A program made the translations under genes and the position numbers. Positions 18,012 through 30,464 of a stretch of 64,000 bases of DNA are shown in pieces (position 1 is the first letter of the stretch; each line of letters begins with the position of its first letter). Source of the DNA: Acidobacteriaceae bacterium (lineage in GTDB: Bacteria > Acidobacteriota > Terriglobia > Bryobacterales > Bryobacteraceae); the NCBI GenBank assembly GCA_019233755.1, contig JAFAMD010000015.1, forward strand, positions 45,158 through 109,157, written 5' to 3'. The notes beneath the pieces were generated by a model. The model did not search any database. It saw nothing but the letters and a program-made list of their open reading frames with translations, and had not been told where the DNA came from.

Positions 18012-18048
18012 CAAGCCGGTGCTGCCGACAAGCGGCGGTACCGGCTTG
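18012..18048. terminator. Strong hairpin after the catalase
   Basis: A 15-bp stem (nine perfect outer pairs, CAAGCCGGT with ACCGGCTTG, plus an inner stem with wobble pairs) closes a 7-base loop. No T-run follows, so it is either a Rho-independent-like barrier or an mRNA end stabiliser. Confidence 0.5.
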
Positions 18049-18083
18049 AACAGGCAGGTGCCCATAGTCCCCTATCATGAGGA

Positions 18084-20000
18084 TTGACGCGAAAATTGTC
18101 GTTCCTTCCTCGTGCTGCAGCCGTTATTGGCTTGTTTGTTCTGAATGGCACATTCCTCTTTGCGCAGAGCGCCAGACCCTACCGCATTACCGTTGACCTG
18201 ACGGATGCACCGCGCAAATTCCTGCATGCGGAATTGAGCATACCGGTACAGCCCGGCCCCCTCACGCTCGTCTATCCGCAGTGGATTCCGGGAGAGCACG
18301 CGTCCACCGGTCCTGTGAACAATTTCACAGGCATCACTTTCACGGCGGACGGGCAGGTCATTCCGTGGCAGCGGGATGACGTCGACATGTACGACTTTCA
18401 CTTGGACGTCCCCATGGGTGTGCGGACGCTTGACGCGAAGGTTGACTTTCTGGCGACCGCCGCGGCAACGGGCTTTTCCGCCGGCGCGTCCACCAGCGCG
18501 AACCTGGCAATTCTGAGTTGGAACGAATTCGTTCTGTATCCGGCAGGATCGGCAGCGGCAGCCGTGACCTTCGAGCCCTCGCTGAAGGTGCCTGAGGGCT
18601 GGAAATTCGGGACGGCTTTGACGCCAGTATCGAGTGAAGGCAACGTTACTCGTTTTCAGCCGGTGCCCCTGGACATGCTGGTAGACTCGCCCGTTCTTGC
18701 CGGCAAGTTCTTCAAAGAAATTCCGCTGGCGCCGGAGGTGACGCCGAAGCATTACCTGGATGTCGCCGCCGACGGACCGGAAGACTTGAATCTCAGCGCC
18801 GAAGAAATATCAGCATTCAGTAATCTCGTCAGAGAGACCGGCGCACTCTTCCGATCGCGGCACTACCACAATTATCGTTTTCTCCTGGCGCTCAGCGACA
18901 GCGTCGCTCATTTCGGTTTGGAGCATCATCAATCGAGCGACGATCGCGTGGATGCGACGACTTATCTGGATGACGACCTGATGTTTCTGGCCGGCGACCT
19001 GCTGCCGCACGAGTTCACGCATTCATGGAACGGTAAGTACCGGCGGCCTGCAGGGCTGGCGACTGCGAACTATCAACAGCCGATGAAGGGCAATCTTCTG
19101 TGGGTGTATGAAGGGTTGACGCAGTATCTCGGGGATGTGCTTGCCGTGCGCAGCGGTATCTGGACACCCGATCAATACAAGGCATATCTGGCTTCTTCCG
19201 CCGCCGAAATGGATCATCGTCCGGGACGCACGTGGCGAGATCTGGAGGATACGGCCGTTTCATCGCAGATTCTATATGACACGTTCAGTCACTGGGACAA
19301 CTGGCGGCGCTCGGTTGATTACTATCCGGAGGGCGAACTGATCTGGCTCGAAGTGGACACAACTATCCGGAAGCAATCGAACAACAAGCTATCCCTGAAC
19401 GACTTCTGCGCACGGTTCTTTGGCGCGGGCGGTAACACGCCGCCGGAGGTGCGGCCCTACACTTTCGAAGACCTGGTAAAGGCTTTGAACGACGTACAAC
19501 CGTATGACTGGGCAACTTTCTTTCACGAACGTCTCACTTCGAAATCGCCGCGTGCGCCGTTCGGGGGCATCGCGGGCGGCGGATATCGCATGGAGTACAG
19601 CGACGCGATGAACAGTTACATACGCGCGGAAGAGTCCACAGAACGGGGCATGAATGCCTGGTATTCGCTGGGGCTTGCCGTGTCGGACAACACTATCAGC
19701 GATGTCCTGGTTGGCTCACCGGCCTATCAGGCCGGGCTGGGGCCTGGCATGAAGATTGTGGCGGTGAATGGCCGTGCGGCGACCGACGAGCTTTTAAAGC
19801 AGGCCATCGTCGATGCGAAAGGCAGCGGCCCCGCACTGGATCTGATTGTTGAGAACGCGAGCTTTTTCAAGGTCGTGAAGATCGATTACCACGGCGGCCC
19901 GCGGTATCCGCACCTCGTCCGGGAAGAGAAAACGCCCGATCTGCTGGACGATATTTTGAAGCCGTTAGCGAAGCACACTGCGGTTGCCTCGCTCCAATAG
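18084..20000 (+). CDS. M61 family peptidase with PDZ domain
   Basis: 638 residues. A signal peptide covers about residues 1-28 (ending LFAQ). The M61 N-terminal beta domain is followed by the zinc motif HEFTH at 309-313 and a downstream glutamate in WVYEGLTQYLGDV. A C-terminal PDZ domain starts near residue 520 (SLGLAVSDNTISDVLVGSPA). Family members are glycyl aminopeptidases. The start is uncertain: TTG at 18084 has GAGG only one base away, and TTG at 18096 is an alternative that keeps the signal peptide. Exported, probably periplasmic or outer-membrane associated. Confidence 0.87.
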   Translation: MTRKLSFLPRAAAVIGLFVLNGTFLFAQSARPYRITVDLTDAPRKFLHAELSIPVQPGPLTLVYPQWIPGEHASTGPVNNFTGITFTADGQVIPWQRDDVDMYDFHLDVPMGVRTLDAKVDFLATAAATGFSAGASTSANLAILSWNEFVLYPAGSAAAAVTFEPSLKVPEGWKFGTALTPVSSEGNVTRFQPVPLDMLVDSPVLAGKFFKEIPLAPEVTPKHYLDVAADGPEDLNLSAEEISAFSNLVRETGALFRSRHYHNYRFLLALSDSVAHFGLEHHQSSDDRVDATTYLDDDLMFLAGDLLPHEFTHSWNGKYRRPAGLATANYQQPMKGNLLWVYEGLTQYLGDVLAVRSGIWTPDQYKAYLASSAAEMDHRPGRTWRDLEDTAVSSQILYDTFSHWDNWRRSVDYYPEGELIWLEVDTTIRKQSNNKLSLNDFCARFFGAGGNTPPEVRPYTFEDLVKALNDVQPYDWATFFHERLTSKSPRAPFGGIAGGGYRMEYSDAMNSYIRAEESTERGMNAWYSLGLAVSDNTISDVLVGSPAYQAGLGPGMKIVAVNGRAATDELLKQAIVDAKGSGPALDLIVENASFFKVVKIDYHGGPRYPHLVREEKTPDLLDDILKPLAKHTAVASLQ

Positions 20001-20052
20001 GCGCCCAAAATGAGGGGCGAAACCGCTTTCAGCGGATAATCATAATTTGCAG

Positions 20053-20967
20053 ATGAAGTTTGTCACGATCGAGCAATGGCCGGCTTCGGACCGGGTGGAT
20101 TACCGTCACGAGTTGGAAGCAGGAAACGTTCTCTTTTTTCCGGTTACGCCGTTTGTGCTGCCACAGGAGGCGCAGGATTTCCTGCGCAGTCTCAGTTTCT
20201 CGGGCGGGGCCGTTCACAAGAACATTGCGTATCGGCCGGCGAGCGATCGGGTCACCGGCATTGAAGCGGATTCCGCAGCCTCAGAGCGGCTGGTCAGCGT
20301 GATGCGTGATTACTCGCGTTCCCTGATCCGGTTTACCAGCGAGCTGTTGCCCGAATACGCACGCGCCTGGAAGCTGGATTACGCAAGTTTCCGGCCTCTT
20401 GAGGAACAGGGACGCGACTTGCCTTTGAATAAGCGGAACGATCTGATCCACACGGATGCGTTCCCGTCGCGGCCGACGAATGGCGACCTGATCCTGCGTG
20501 TCTTTACGAACATTCATCCTTCGAAGACCCGCAATTGGGTGACGACCGATCCATTTCCTGTAATCGCAGAGAAATATGCGCGCGCTGCCGGGCTGGAGCA
20601 GATTGCGAGTGGCGGTAAATTTCTGAATCAATCTGCCCGGATTCTGAAGAGTTTCGGCCTGCCCGTGGTGCCGCGTTCGCCCTATGACCGCTTCATGCTG
20701 CGTTTCCACGAATACTTGAAGCGGAACGGCGATTTCCAGGCGAACTGCACCAAGTATCATTTCGATTTTCCGCCCGGCTCGACCTGGCTGACCTTTACCG
20801 ACGTGCTGCCGCACTCGGTTCACTCGGGCCAGCATGCGCTGGAACAGACATTTATCATAGGGCGCGGCTCAATGGCGGACCCGGGCAACGCTCCGGTGGC
20901 CGTGTTGGAACGGCTGTGCGGCCGGAAACTGCTTGAGGGCGGGGACTTGGCGTCGCAAGTAGCGTGA
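20053..20967 (+). CDS. Kdo hydroxylase family protein
   Basis: 304 residues from ATG 20053 (a TTG at 20047 is in frame). It matches the 3-deoxy-D-manno-oct-2-ulosonic acid dioxygenase family, with the conserved block NDLIHTDAFPSRPTNGD containing an H-x-D metal motif and a late His in VLPHSVHSGQHALEQTF. The characterised enzyme hydroxylates the Kdo residue of lipopolysaccharide at C-3, giving Ko, and makes the core more acid-stable. It implies an outer membrane with Kdo-containing lipid A and fits the exporter and glycosyltransferase at 43.3-46.0 kb. Confidence 0.85.
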   Translation: MKFVTIEQWPASDRVDYRHELEAGNVLFFPVTPFVLPQEAQDFLRSLSFSGGAVHKNIAYRPASDRVTGIEADSAASERLVSVMRDYSRSLIRFTSELLPEYARAWKLDYASFRPLEEQGRDLPLNKRNDLIHTDAFPSRPTNGDLILRVFTNIHPSKTRNWVTTDPFPVIAEKYARAAGLEQIASGGKFLNQSARILKSFGLPVVPRSPYDRFMLRFHEYLKRNGDFQANCTKYHFDFPPGSTWLTFTDVLPHSVHSGQHALEQTFIIGRGSMADPGNAPVAVLERLCGRKLLEGGDLASQVA

Positions 20968-21059
20968 CCTGGGCTTCGGAACAAAATCTCGCATCGAAAT
21001 ATTAGCAGGCAGCCGCTGCGTACCAGTTAAACTGGAAGGTAAAAGTCAGAAATCTATCT

Positions 21060-23857
<2,798 letters not shown>

Positions 23858-23879
<22 letters not shown>

Positions 23880-24775
23880 TCGTTGCCGTTCTATTTTTCA
23901 CGGCATCGCTATACGCTGACGATCAAGCGCTGTGGCGCGAATACGGTCTCGAACACACACAAACTGCAAAGCAGGGCAAACTCACCGTCACCACCTATGA
24001 GATGAAAGATCTCACCGGCGCGCTGGCAGCCTGGGAATGGATGCGCTCACCGAATGGGCGCGCGTGCGATCTTGCGTCCTTCTGCATGCAGGATGGCAGC
24101 CGAACAATCGTTTTCGACTACAACTACGTTCTGGTCCTTGAAGGCGCGAAGCCGACGAAAGCGCAGGTGGATGCGGCGTTGAACGCCTTGCCGAACAAGC
24201 ATGAGACTTCGCTGCCGGCCATTCTCACTTTTGTCCCGCGCCAGGGCCTTGTGCCGGATTCGGCGCGATACATCCTCGGGCCGGTCTCGTTACAGAATTT
24301 CGCACCGGAACTGGCATCGAGCAAACCCGGTTTCGACCAGGGAGCGGAGGCCCAGGTTGCGGAGTACCGCGTTGGGAAAAATGAGAAGCCGGTTCGTTTA
24401 GCTGTTTTCTATTACGCCACTCCAGAGATGGCGCGCCTGCATACGGTCGAGTTCAAGTTAATTCCTGGCACGCATGTAAAGCGGTCGGGTGTATTGGTCG
24501 CAGTGGTTTTCGGCAACGCCAGCGATGTAGAAGCCGACACTTTGCTTAGCAGGGTGCAGTATGAGGCGAAGATCACGTGGAATGAAACGCCGCCGCCGAG
24601 CCCCATCAAACCGCTGTTCCAACTGCTCTGGAACATCATCTACCTGAGCATCGTTTTGGCCGGACTTTGCCTGGCTGCCGGATTGGTTTACGCGGGGATG
24701 CGGATTTATCGGAGACGCTACGGAACACTTGAATCCGATGAAGCAATGACCACTTTGCGTCTTTTGGAGAAATAG
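23858..24775 (+). CDS. Membrane-anchored exported protein of unknown function
   Basis: 305 residues. The start overlaps the 3' end of secA by 22 bases, suggesting translational coupling. N-terminal signal peptide ([15 protein letters not shown]), a periplasmic domain of about 225 residues and a C-terminal transmembrane helix near 255-282 with a basic cytoplasmic end. The pattern [20 protein letters not shown] and AAWEWMRSP resembles an acidobacterial family I know as DUF6599-like, but I am not certain. The role is unknown; placement after secA may be incidental. Confidence 0.75.
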
Positions 24776-24943
24776 GTAGGGGATTCCTAAGTTTAAGATT
24801 ATGAAAGGGTTGCTCTTTTTGGTCCACAGGATTTCAACAGCGTATTAAGAGGTTTTTCACAGTCGCATGAAAAACATCTTTAGCGGTAAATGATTTGTAC
24901 GGCGGTACTTACAAGCCGCTCTTAGCTGCAGGGAAAAATGCCC
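24776..24943. other. Intergenic stretch with AT-rich hairpin
   Basis: No gene. A perfect dyad GTTTTTCA-N8-TGAAAAAC lies at 24852-24875 and could end transcription from secA and the following gene. Nothing else recognised. Confidence 0.4.
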
Positions 24944-24972
24944 TTGACTTCACCCCCGGGTGGCCCTACACT
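24944..24972 (+). promoter_or_regulatory. Sigma-70 type promoter of the structured leader
   Basis: TTGACT at 24944-24949, a 17-base spacer and TACACT at 24967-24972: close to the housekeeping consensus with ideal spacing. Predicted transcription start about 24979. Confidence 0.65.
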
Positions 24973-24978
24973 CCAATC

Positions 24979-25105
24979 ACAAACAGGTTTTGGCGGTTGC
25001 GAAGCCGTCGAAGCTGATTCTCCCATCAAACGTAAACTCCGGGTAGCCGGAGGCCTGGTAACAGGAAGAGAGATGCTCATTCGTGAGAATGAGCATTTTC
25101 TCTTT
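24979..25105 (+). ncRNA. Structured leader or small RNA, unknown class
   Basis: About 127 nt between the promoter and a terminator. Visible helices: GGCGGTT-GCGA-AGCCGTC (24992-25009, GNRA loop), CTCCGG-GTAG-CCGGAG (25037-25052), CCTG-GTAA-CAGG (25054-25065, GNRA loop) and the terminator stem. The layout, aptamer-like helices followed by a terminator 21 bases before the ATG of an ABC exporter, fits a riboswitch or attenuator; an independent sRNA is the alternative. I compared it by eye with c-di-GMP, cobalamin, SAM, TPP and guanidine classes and none fits. Confidence 0.5.
25073..25105 (+). terminator. Rho-independent terminator before ABC exporter
   Basis: Perfect 10-bp stem ATGCTCATTC / GAATGAGCAT with loop GTGA, followed by a T-rich tract (TTTTCTCTTT). 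Confidence 0.8.
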
Positions 25106-25125
25106 GCAACTAACGTTCCAGGTAA

Positions 25126-26958
25126 ATGAGACCTCGCCCTCCGCAACCATCCGAATTGCCGCAGACTTGGCGCGAGCGGCTCCAGGCGCTGCGCAATGTA
25201 CCGCCTCTACTGAAGATGGTCTGGGAGACAAGCCCATTTCTGACCATCAGTACGGTGGTTTTGCGCTGTGTTTCCGCGCTTTTCCCGTTGGCGACCCTAT
25301 GGGTCTCGAAGCTCATCATCGATTTGGTGGTTCGGGCTATACGGCATCAGCCTTTCGATCACCGAATGATATGGAAGCTGCTGATTTTGGAGCTGCTGTT
25401 GGCGTTGGGCGCCGATACCCTGGGCCGCTTGATTTCGCTGGTGGATAGTCTGCTGGGCGACCGTTTCACAAACCACGTCACGATCAAGCTGATGGAACAC
25501 GCAAACTCTCTGGACCTAGTGTCTTTTGAGGATCCAGTGTTCTACGACAAGATGGAGCGCGCCCGGCGCCAGACAACGGCTCGGCTGGGAATGCTGGCCA
25601 GCCTCGCGGGTATGGCGCAGCAGTTGCTGACGCTCCTCTCCATGCTTTCTGCGGTGGTTTTATTCTACCCGTGGCTGCTGCTTCTTCTACTGGCAGCCAC
25701 AATTCCGGTTTTTCTGGGGGAGACGAAGTTCGCGATGTTGAACTATTCCATGCTCTACCGGTATACGCCGGAGCGCCGTGAACTGGACTACCTCCGCTAT
25801 CTGGGTGCGAGTAATGAGAGTGCCAAAGAGGTCAAGATCTTTGGCTTGGGGAAATATCTTATCGAACGGTCGCGGGCGCTCTTTGAACGTTTCTACGCCG
25901 AAAACAGGCACCTGGCTATTCACCGGGCAGTTCACGGAACCCTGCTAAATCTTGTTCCGACTGGGGCGTATTACGCCGCCTATGCCCTGATTCTCGTCCG
26001 TGCTCTTGCAGGAACCTTGAGCGTTGGAGACCTTACGCTGATGGTAGGGGCGTTTTCCCGCGCCCGCAACCTCATGGAAAGCCTGGTTTCAGGACTGGCC
26101 GGCATTTCCGAGCAGGCCCTGTTTATCAAAGACTTGTTTGACTTTTTTGAGACCAACCCTGCGATTGCCTCGCCGCCTGACGCACTGCCGGCTCCGCGGC
26201 CGATTCAGAGCGGGTTCGAATTTCAGGGCGTCTCGTTTGCTTACCCGGAGTCTAAACGGAATGTATTAGAAAGTATCAGCTTTCGCTTTTATCCGGGCGA
26301 ACGGATCGCACTCGTCGGTGAGAACGGCGCGGGTAAAACAACCCTGGTGAAACTGCTGGCGCGCTTATACGACCCGACCGAGGGCCGCATTCTGCTCGAT
26401 GGCGTGGATCTTCGCGAATACGAAGTGGACGATCTGCGGCGTGAAATAGGGGTTATATTTCAGGACTACATGCGGTATGACATGCTGGCGGCTGAAAACA
26501 TCGGATTTGGACGGATTGATGAGCTGCAGAATCAGCGACGGGTGGAGGTCTCCGCCGAAAAAAGCCTGGCTGCCGGCGTGGTGAAAACTCTTCCGAATGA
26601 GTACCGGCAGATGCTGGGGCGCAGGTTCGAAGGCGGGGTCGATCTCTCCACAGGGCAATGGCAGAAAATAGCGCTGGCGCGGGCGTATATGCGGGACGCA
26701 CAGATCCTGATTCTGGACGAGCCGACGGCGAGCCTGGATGCGCGCGCCGAGTTTGAGGTCTACCAGCGTTTTGCGGATCTCACGGCGGGTAAAATGGCGG
26801 TCCTTATATCGCACCGCTTCTCCACCGTCCGCATGGCCGATCGAATTCTGGTTCTGGAGCATGGACGGATCATCGAGCAGGGTTCGCACCAGCAGCTCGT
26901 CGCACTAGGGGGCAAGTACTCGGAACTTTTCGAGCTGCAGGCCGCCGGTTACCGATAA
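25126..26958 (+). CDS. ABC transporter, fused permease and ATPase
   Basis: 610 residues, half-transporter. Six-helix exporter domain (about 35-335), then the nucleotide-binding domain: Walker A GENGAGKT (398-405), Q-loop IFQDYMRYDM, signature LSTGQWQ (507-513), Walker B ILILDEP (527-533) and H-loop (ISHRFSTVRMAD). The signature has Thr where most exporters have Gly (LSGGQ). Works as a homodimer in the inner membrane; substrate unknown. A weak RBS and a terminator just upstream suggest control by transcription attenuation. Confidence 0.88.
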   Translation: MRPRPPQPSELPQTWRERLQALRNVPPLLKMVWETSPFLTISTVVLRCVSALFPLATLWVSKLIIDLVVRAIRHQPFDHRMIWKLLILELLLALGADTLGRLISLVDSLLGDRFTNHVTIKLMEHANSLDLVSFEDPVFYDKMERARRQTTARLGMLASLAGMAQQLLTLLSMLSAVVLFYPWLLLLLLAATIPVFLGETKFAMLNYSMLYRYTPERRELDYLRYLGASNESAKEVKIFGLGKYLIERSRALFERFYAENRHLAIHRAVHGTLLNLVPTGAYYAAYALILVRALAGTLSVGDLTLMVGAFSRARNLMESLVSGLAGISEQALFIKDLFDFFETNPAIASPPDALPAPRPIQSGFEFQGVSFAYPESKRNVLESISFRFYPGERIALVGENGAGKTTLVKLLARLYDPTEGRILLDGVDLREYEVDDLRREIGVIFQDYMRYDMLAAENIGFGRIDELQNQRRVEVSAEKSLAAGVVKTLPNEYRQMLGRRFEGGVDLSTGQWQKIALARAYMRDAQILILDEPTASLDARAEFEVYQRFADLTAGKMAVLISHRFSTVRMADRILVLEHGRIIEQGSHQQLVALGGKYSELFELQAAGYR

Positions 26959-26993
26959 CGCGGCCATTTTTGCGGCCGCGATAATCTAGATCC

Positions 26994-29144
26994 TTGACCA
27001 GACGCTTATTTCCTTCCCTCCTACTCATTGCCGGTATTTCGTTTGGCAGATTATCGGCCCTGGCGGAAACAACCCCGCCGGCACAGTTGCCGCTGATGCC
27101 GTGGCCGGCCAGCGTGACAACCGCGGCGGGTTCAGTCGCAATAGACGTGACCTTCTCGGTAGCAATCTCCGGGGCAGGCGCGAACGATCCGCGCGTGAAG
27201 GCGGCGGTTGAGCGCATCTTTCCGCGTCTTGCCCGGCAGACCGGGATCCAGACTTTGCCGCGTATCGTGCCTGAAAGCAACGATGCGACCCTGCGCATTG
27301 TAGTCGAGAAGAAAGATCACAAGGCGCCGCAAAGACTCGGAGACGATGAGCGGTACTCGCTGGAGGTGTCGGGGGGCCACATCCGCCTCTCGAGCGATGA
27401 GCCTCTTGGCGCCATCCGCGGGATCGAAACATTCCTCCAACTGGTCCAGCAGAATACTACGGCGGGGAGCAACGCGCAGCCCGGCTTCTCTGTGCCGGCT
27501 GTAGTCATTCATGATGAGCCGCGGTTCGGCTGGCGCGGGCTGTCGCTCGATGTTTCGCGGCATTTTGTCTCGGTGGAGGTGGTGAAGCGAACCCTGGACG
27601 GAATGGCTGCCGTGAAGTTGAACGTGTTGCACTGGCACCTCTCGGACGACCAGGGCTTCCGCATTGAGAGTAAGAAGTTTCCGCGCCTGCAGCAGTATGG
27701 CTCAAACGGGCTCTACTACACGCAGGCCGAGGTGCGCGACGTTATCGCTTATGCGCGAGATCGCGGCATTCGCATCGTGCCAGAGTTTGATATGCCGGGG
27801 CATGCGACGAGCTGGCTGCCCGGCTACCCGCAACTGGGCGTCGGCCCCGGACCCTATCAGATAGGCCCGGGATACGGCATTCTGTCGGATTTAGTGGACC
27901 CGACAAAGCAGTCGACATACCGCTTCCTGGACGGGTTCATCGGCGAGATGGCGAAGCTTTTCCCAGATGAGTATTTCCATATCGGCGGGGATGAGGTCGC
28001 TCCGAAACAGTGGAACGACAGCCCGCGCGTGCGTGCGTTCATGCAGAAACATAACCTCGCCGACGCTAAAGCGCTGCAGACATATTTCAATCAGCGAGTG
28101 CAGAAGATTGTGGCGAAGAACCACAAGCATATGGTCGGGTGGGACGAAGTGCTGCAACCGGACCTGCCGAAGTCAGTGGTCATCCAGTCGTGGCGCGGGC
28201 AGAAGTCTCTTTGGGAGGCGGCGCGCGAAGGATATCAGGGCATACTTTCGGCCGGTTATTACCTCGATCTGATGAACCCTGCCTCTTATCACTACTCAAT
28301 AGACCCGCTGAAGGTGCCGCCGCCTCCGCCAGGGCGGCAAGAAGACGAGCAGAACGAGGCCGGACCTAAGCCGGGAACTCCCACGGATCTCACACCCGAG
28401 CAGCAGAAGCTGATTCTGGGCGGGGAAGCAGCGATGTGGGAAGAACTCGCGACGGATGAGAACCTCGATTCGAGACTCTGGCCCCGGCTTGCGGCCGTCG
28501 CGGAGCGGTTCTGGTCGCCCGCGGACGTTACGAGCATCTCTTCTATGTATGCGCGGCTGGAAGTGACCAATCGCTGGCTGGAGTGGCTGGGTTTGACGCA
28601 GCGCTCCGGGCTCGAATTGATGCGGCAGCGTCTGGCTGGCGCCATGCCGCACCAGCCTCTCGATACAGTTGCTTCGATCCTGGAGCCGGTGAAAGGATAC
28701 TCGCGGCATGCGGACCGATACACGACGTCCACGCCGTTGAACCGGTTAGCGGATGCAATTGCACCCGAGAGCGACGCGGCCCGGGAGTTTCGCGATGCAG
28801 TCGATGCCTATCTGGCGTCGCCGAAGGGCCAGCGCAACAGTGCGGCCTTGCAGCAAAGCCTGGCGAAATGGGCGCAGGCTGCTGAAAGCGCACGGCCGAT
28901 CTTCCAGAACGAGTGTTTGCTCACGCAGGACATGCCCGTGCTGGACGCGGTGACCACGCTCTCAAAGGCCGGTGAAGAGGCGCTTTCGTATCTGGAATCG
29001 GGTAATCCGCCCCCGGCCGATTGGAAGCAGCGGAGACAGGGTGCGCTGAGCGCTTACGTCAATAAGCGCGTCGGTGACGTACTCGTCCAGATCGCGCCCG
29101 GTGTCGAAAAGCTCGTGGATGCAGTTCCTGCCGGCGTGCAGTAA
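26994..29144 (+). CDS. Secreted beta-N-acetylhexosaminidase, GH20
   Basis: 716 residues from a TTG start that opens a signal peptide (LLLIAGISFG, ending near LA-E). GH20 N-terminal domain, then the catalytic barrel: LHWHLSDDQGFR, EFDMPGHATSW and HIGGDEV with the catalytic Asp-Glu pair at 333-334. A proline-rich insertion (about 435-470) lies before the last barrel strands (GGEAAMWEE). It removes terminal GlcNAc or GalNAc from glycans such as chitin or peptidoglycan fragments. It follows the exporter gene by 35 bases and may be co-transcribed. Confidence 0.9.
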   Translation: MTRRLFPSLLLIAGISFGRLSALAETTPPAQLPLMPWPASVTTAAGSVAIDVTFSVAISGAGANDPRVKAAVERIFPRLARQTGIQTLPRIVPESNDATLRIVVEKKDHKAPQRLGDDERYSLEVSGGHIRLSSDEPLGAIRGIETFLQLVQQNTTAGSNAQPGFSVPAVVIHDEPRFGWRGLSLDVSRHFVSVEVVKRTLDGMAAVKLNVLHWHLSDDQGFRIESKKFPRLQQYGSNGLYYTQAEVRDVIAYARDRGIRIVPEFDMPGHATSWLPGYPQLGVGPGPYQIGPGYGILSDLVDPTKQSTYRFLDGFIGEMAKLFPDEYFHIGGDEVAPKQWNDSPRVRAFMQKHNLADAKALQTYFNQRVQKIVAKNHKHMVGWDEVLQPDLPKSVVIQSWRGQKSLWEAAREGYQGILSAGYYLDLMNPASYHYSIDPLKVPPPPPGRQEDEQNEAGPKPGTPTDLTPEQQKLILGGEAAMWEELATDENLDSRLWPRLAAVAERFWSPADVTSISSMYARLEVTNRWLEWLGLTQRSGLELMRQRLAGAMPHQPLDTVASILEPVKGYSRHADRYTTSTPLNRLADAIAPESDAAREFRDAVDAYLASPKGQRNSAALQQSLAKWAQAAESARPIFQNECLLTQDMPVLDAVTTLSKAGEEALSYLESGNPPPADWKQRRQGALSAYVNKRVGDVLVQIAPGVEKLVDAVPAGVQ

Positions 29145-29154
29145 ACTGCGTCAA

Positions 29155-30447
29155 ATGGCGAAGGCGGCTCTTGTTGCGTTAGTCCTGATTGGTTCCACTC
29201 TTGCGGTGCGCCTTGCCTCGGCACAGGAGCGAGCCGCCAAGACAGAACCAATTGTGCTGCATGCAGCTCGCCTCCTCGATATTGAAAACGGCCGGATCAT
29301 TACTCCGGGTGAATTGCTGGTGGAGGGTGAGCGCATTGCTGAAGCGGGGCGAACGGTAACGCATCCGCCAGGAGCGCAGACAATCGACTTGGGCGACAGT
29401 ACGCTGATGCCCGGCTTGATTGACGCGCACATCCATCTCTTTCTGCATCCGGGCGCGGAAGATTTGCAGACCGTGCAGGAATCCGTTCCGCAGCGAACCA
29501 TCCTGGCTCTCCTCGCGGCGCGGGCCGACCTGATAGCCGGATTCACGGCTGAGCGCGACATGGGCACCGAGGGGGCAGGCTCGGCCGACACCGCCGTGCG
29601 AAATGCCATCAACCAGGGACTGGTGCTCGGGCCCAGATTGCGCGTCAGCGGAAACGCCGTGGATATTCTTGGGGGGCATGAAGACGCCATCGATTACAAT
29701 CCCGCACAGCATGTCCTCTCAAACGCCACGTACGCGAACAACGTGGACCAGATTGTCGAAGTAATTCGCGAACAGTTTAAGGAGGGCGCGGATTTCATCA
29801 AGATGTATGAGACCGGACCGGATTCGATTCGCGACGGGAAGTTATCGACGCCCTATCAGTACACCGAAGCCCAGTTAGAAGCGGCCGTCCATGAGACGGC
29901 GCGTGTGGGGAAGCGCGTCGCTGTGCATGCGACCAGCGAGCCTGGGACGCTCTACGCCGCCCAAGCCGGCGTGGCATCGATCGACCACGCCAATGAGTTG
30001 AGCGAGGAAACCATGCGGCTGATGCGCGAAAAGCAGATCTATGCCGTGCCGACGTTTACGATCCTGGAATACTTTGCCGAGCATGCTGCAACTCCCGAAC
30101 GCGGCCGCTTTATGCACGAGCTGCTGAGTCTCAAGTCGCGGGAATTCAAAAAGCAGCTTGCTGCCGGGGTTCCCATGGCGGTCGGCTCTGATGTCGGGCC
30201 GTTTCCGCACGGCACCCAGGGGCGTGAGCTAGTGCTGATGGTCCAGAACGGTATGAAGCCGCTCGAAGCCTTGCGAGCAGACTTGCTGAACGGCGCAAAG
30301 CTGCTCGGATGGGGAGGGCAGATCGGGGCGCTCAAGCCAGGTTATCTGGCGGATGTAATTGCCGTTGCCGGTGACCCGCTCGAGGATATTGCTGCCGTGC
30401 AGAAGGTCTCATTCGTGATGAAGGGTGGCATGGTTTACAAGCATTAA
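29155..30447 (+). CDS. Secreted amidohydrolase (imidazolonepropionase-like)
   Basis: 430 residues from ATG 29155, ten bases after the GH20 stop; a longer reading from 29074 would overlap GH20 and lose the signal peptide (ALVALVLIGSTLAVRLASA). Amidohydrolase superfamily: the metal motif GLIDAHIHLFLHP, a carboxylated-lysine strand (FIKMYETGP), later histidines (VAVHATSEPG, SIDHANE) and a metal Asp in AVGSDVGPFPHG. The close group includes Xaa-Pro dipeptidase-type peptidases. Likely periplasmic peptide or amide hydrolysis. Confidence 0.85.
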   Translation: MAKAALVALVLIGSTLAVRLASAQERAAKTEPIVLHAARLLDIENGRIITPGELLVEGERIAEAGRTVTHPPGAQTIDLGDSTLMPGLIDAHIHLFLHPGAEDLQTVQESVPQRTILALLAARADLIAGFTAERDMGTEGAGSADTAVRNAINQGLVLGPRLRVSGNAVDILGGHEDAIDYNPAQHVLSNATYANNVDQIVEVIREQFKEGADFIKMYETGPDSIRDGKLSTPYQYTEAQLEAAVHETARVGKRVAVHATSEPGTLYAAQAGVASIDHANELSEETMRLMREKQIYAVPTFTILEYFAEHAATPERGRFMHELLSLKSREFKKQLAAGVPMAVGSDVGPFPHGTQGRELVLMVQNGMKPLEALRADLLNGAKLLGWGGQIGALKPGYLADVIAVAGDPLEDIAAVQKVSFVMKGGMVYKH

Positions 30448-30464
30448 CAACCGATGGCACTGCG

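Noticed and set aside
24979..25105. Known riboswitch class (c-di-GMP, TPP, SAM, cobalamin, guanidine)
   Set aside because: The conserved core words of these classes are missing; kept as an unclassified structured RNA.
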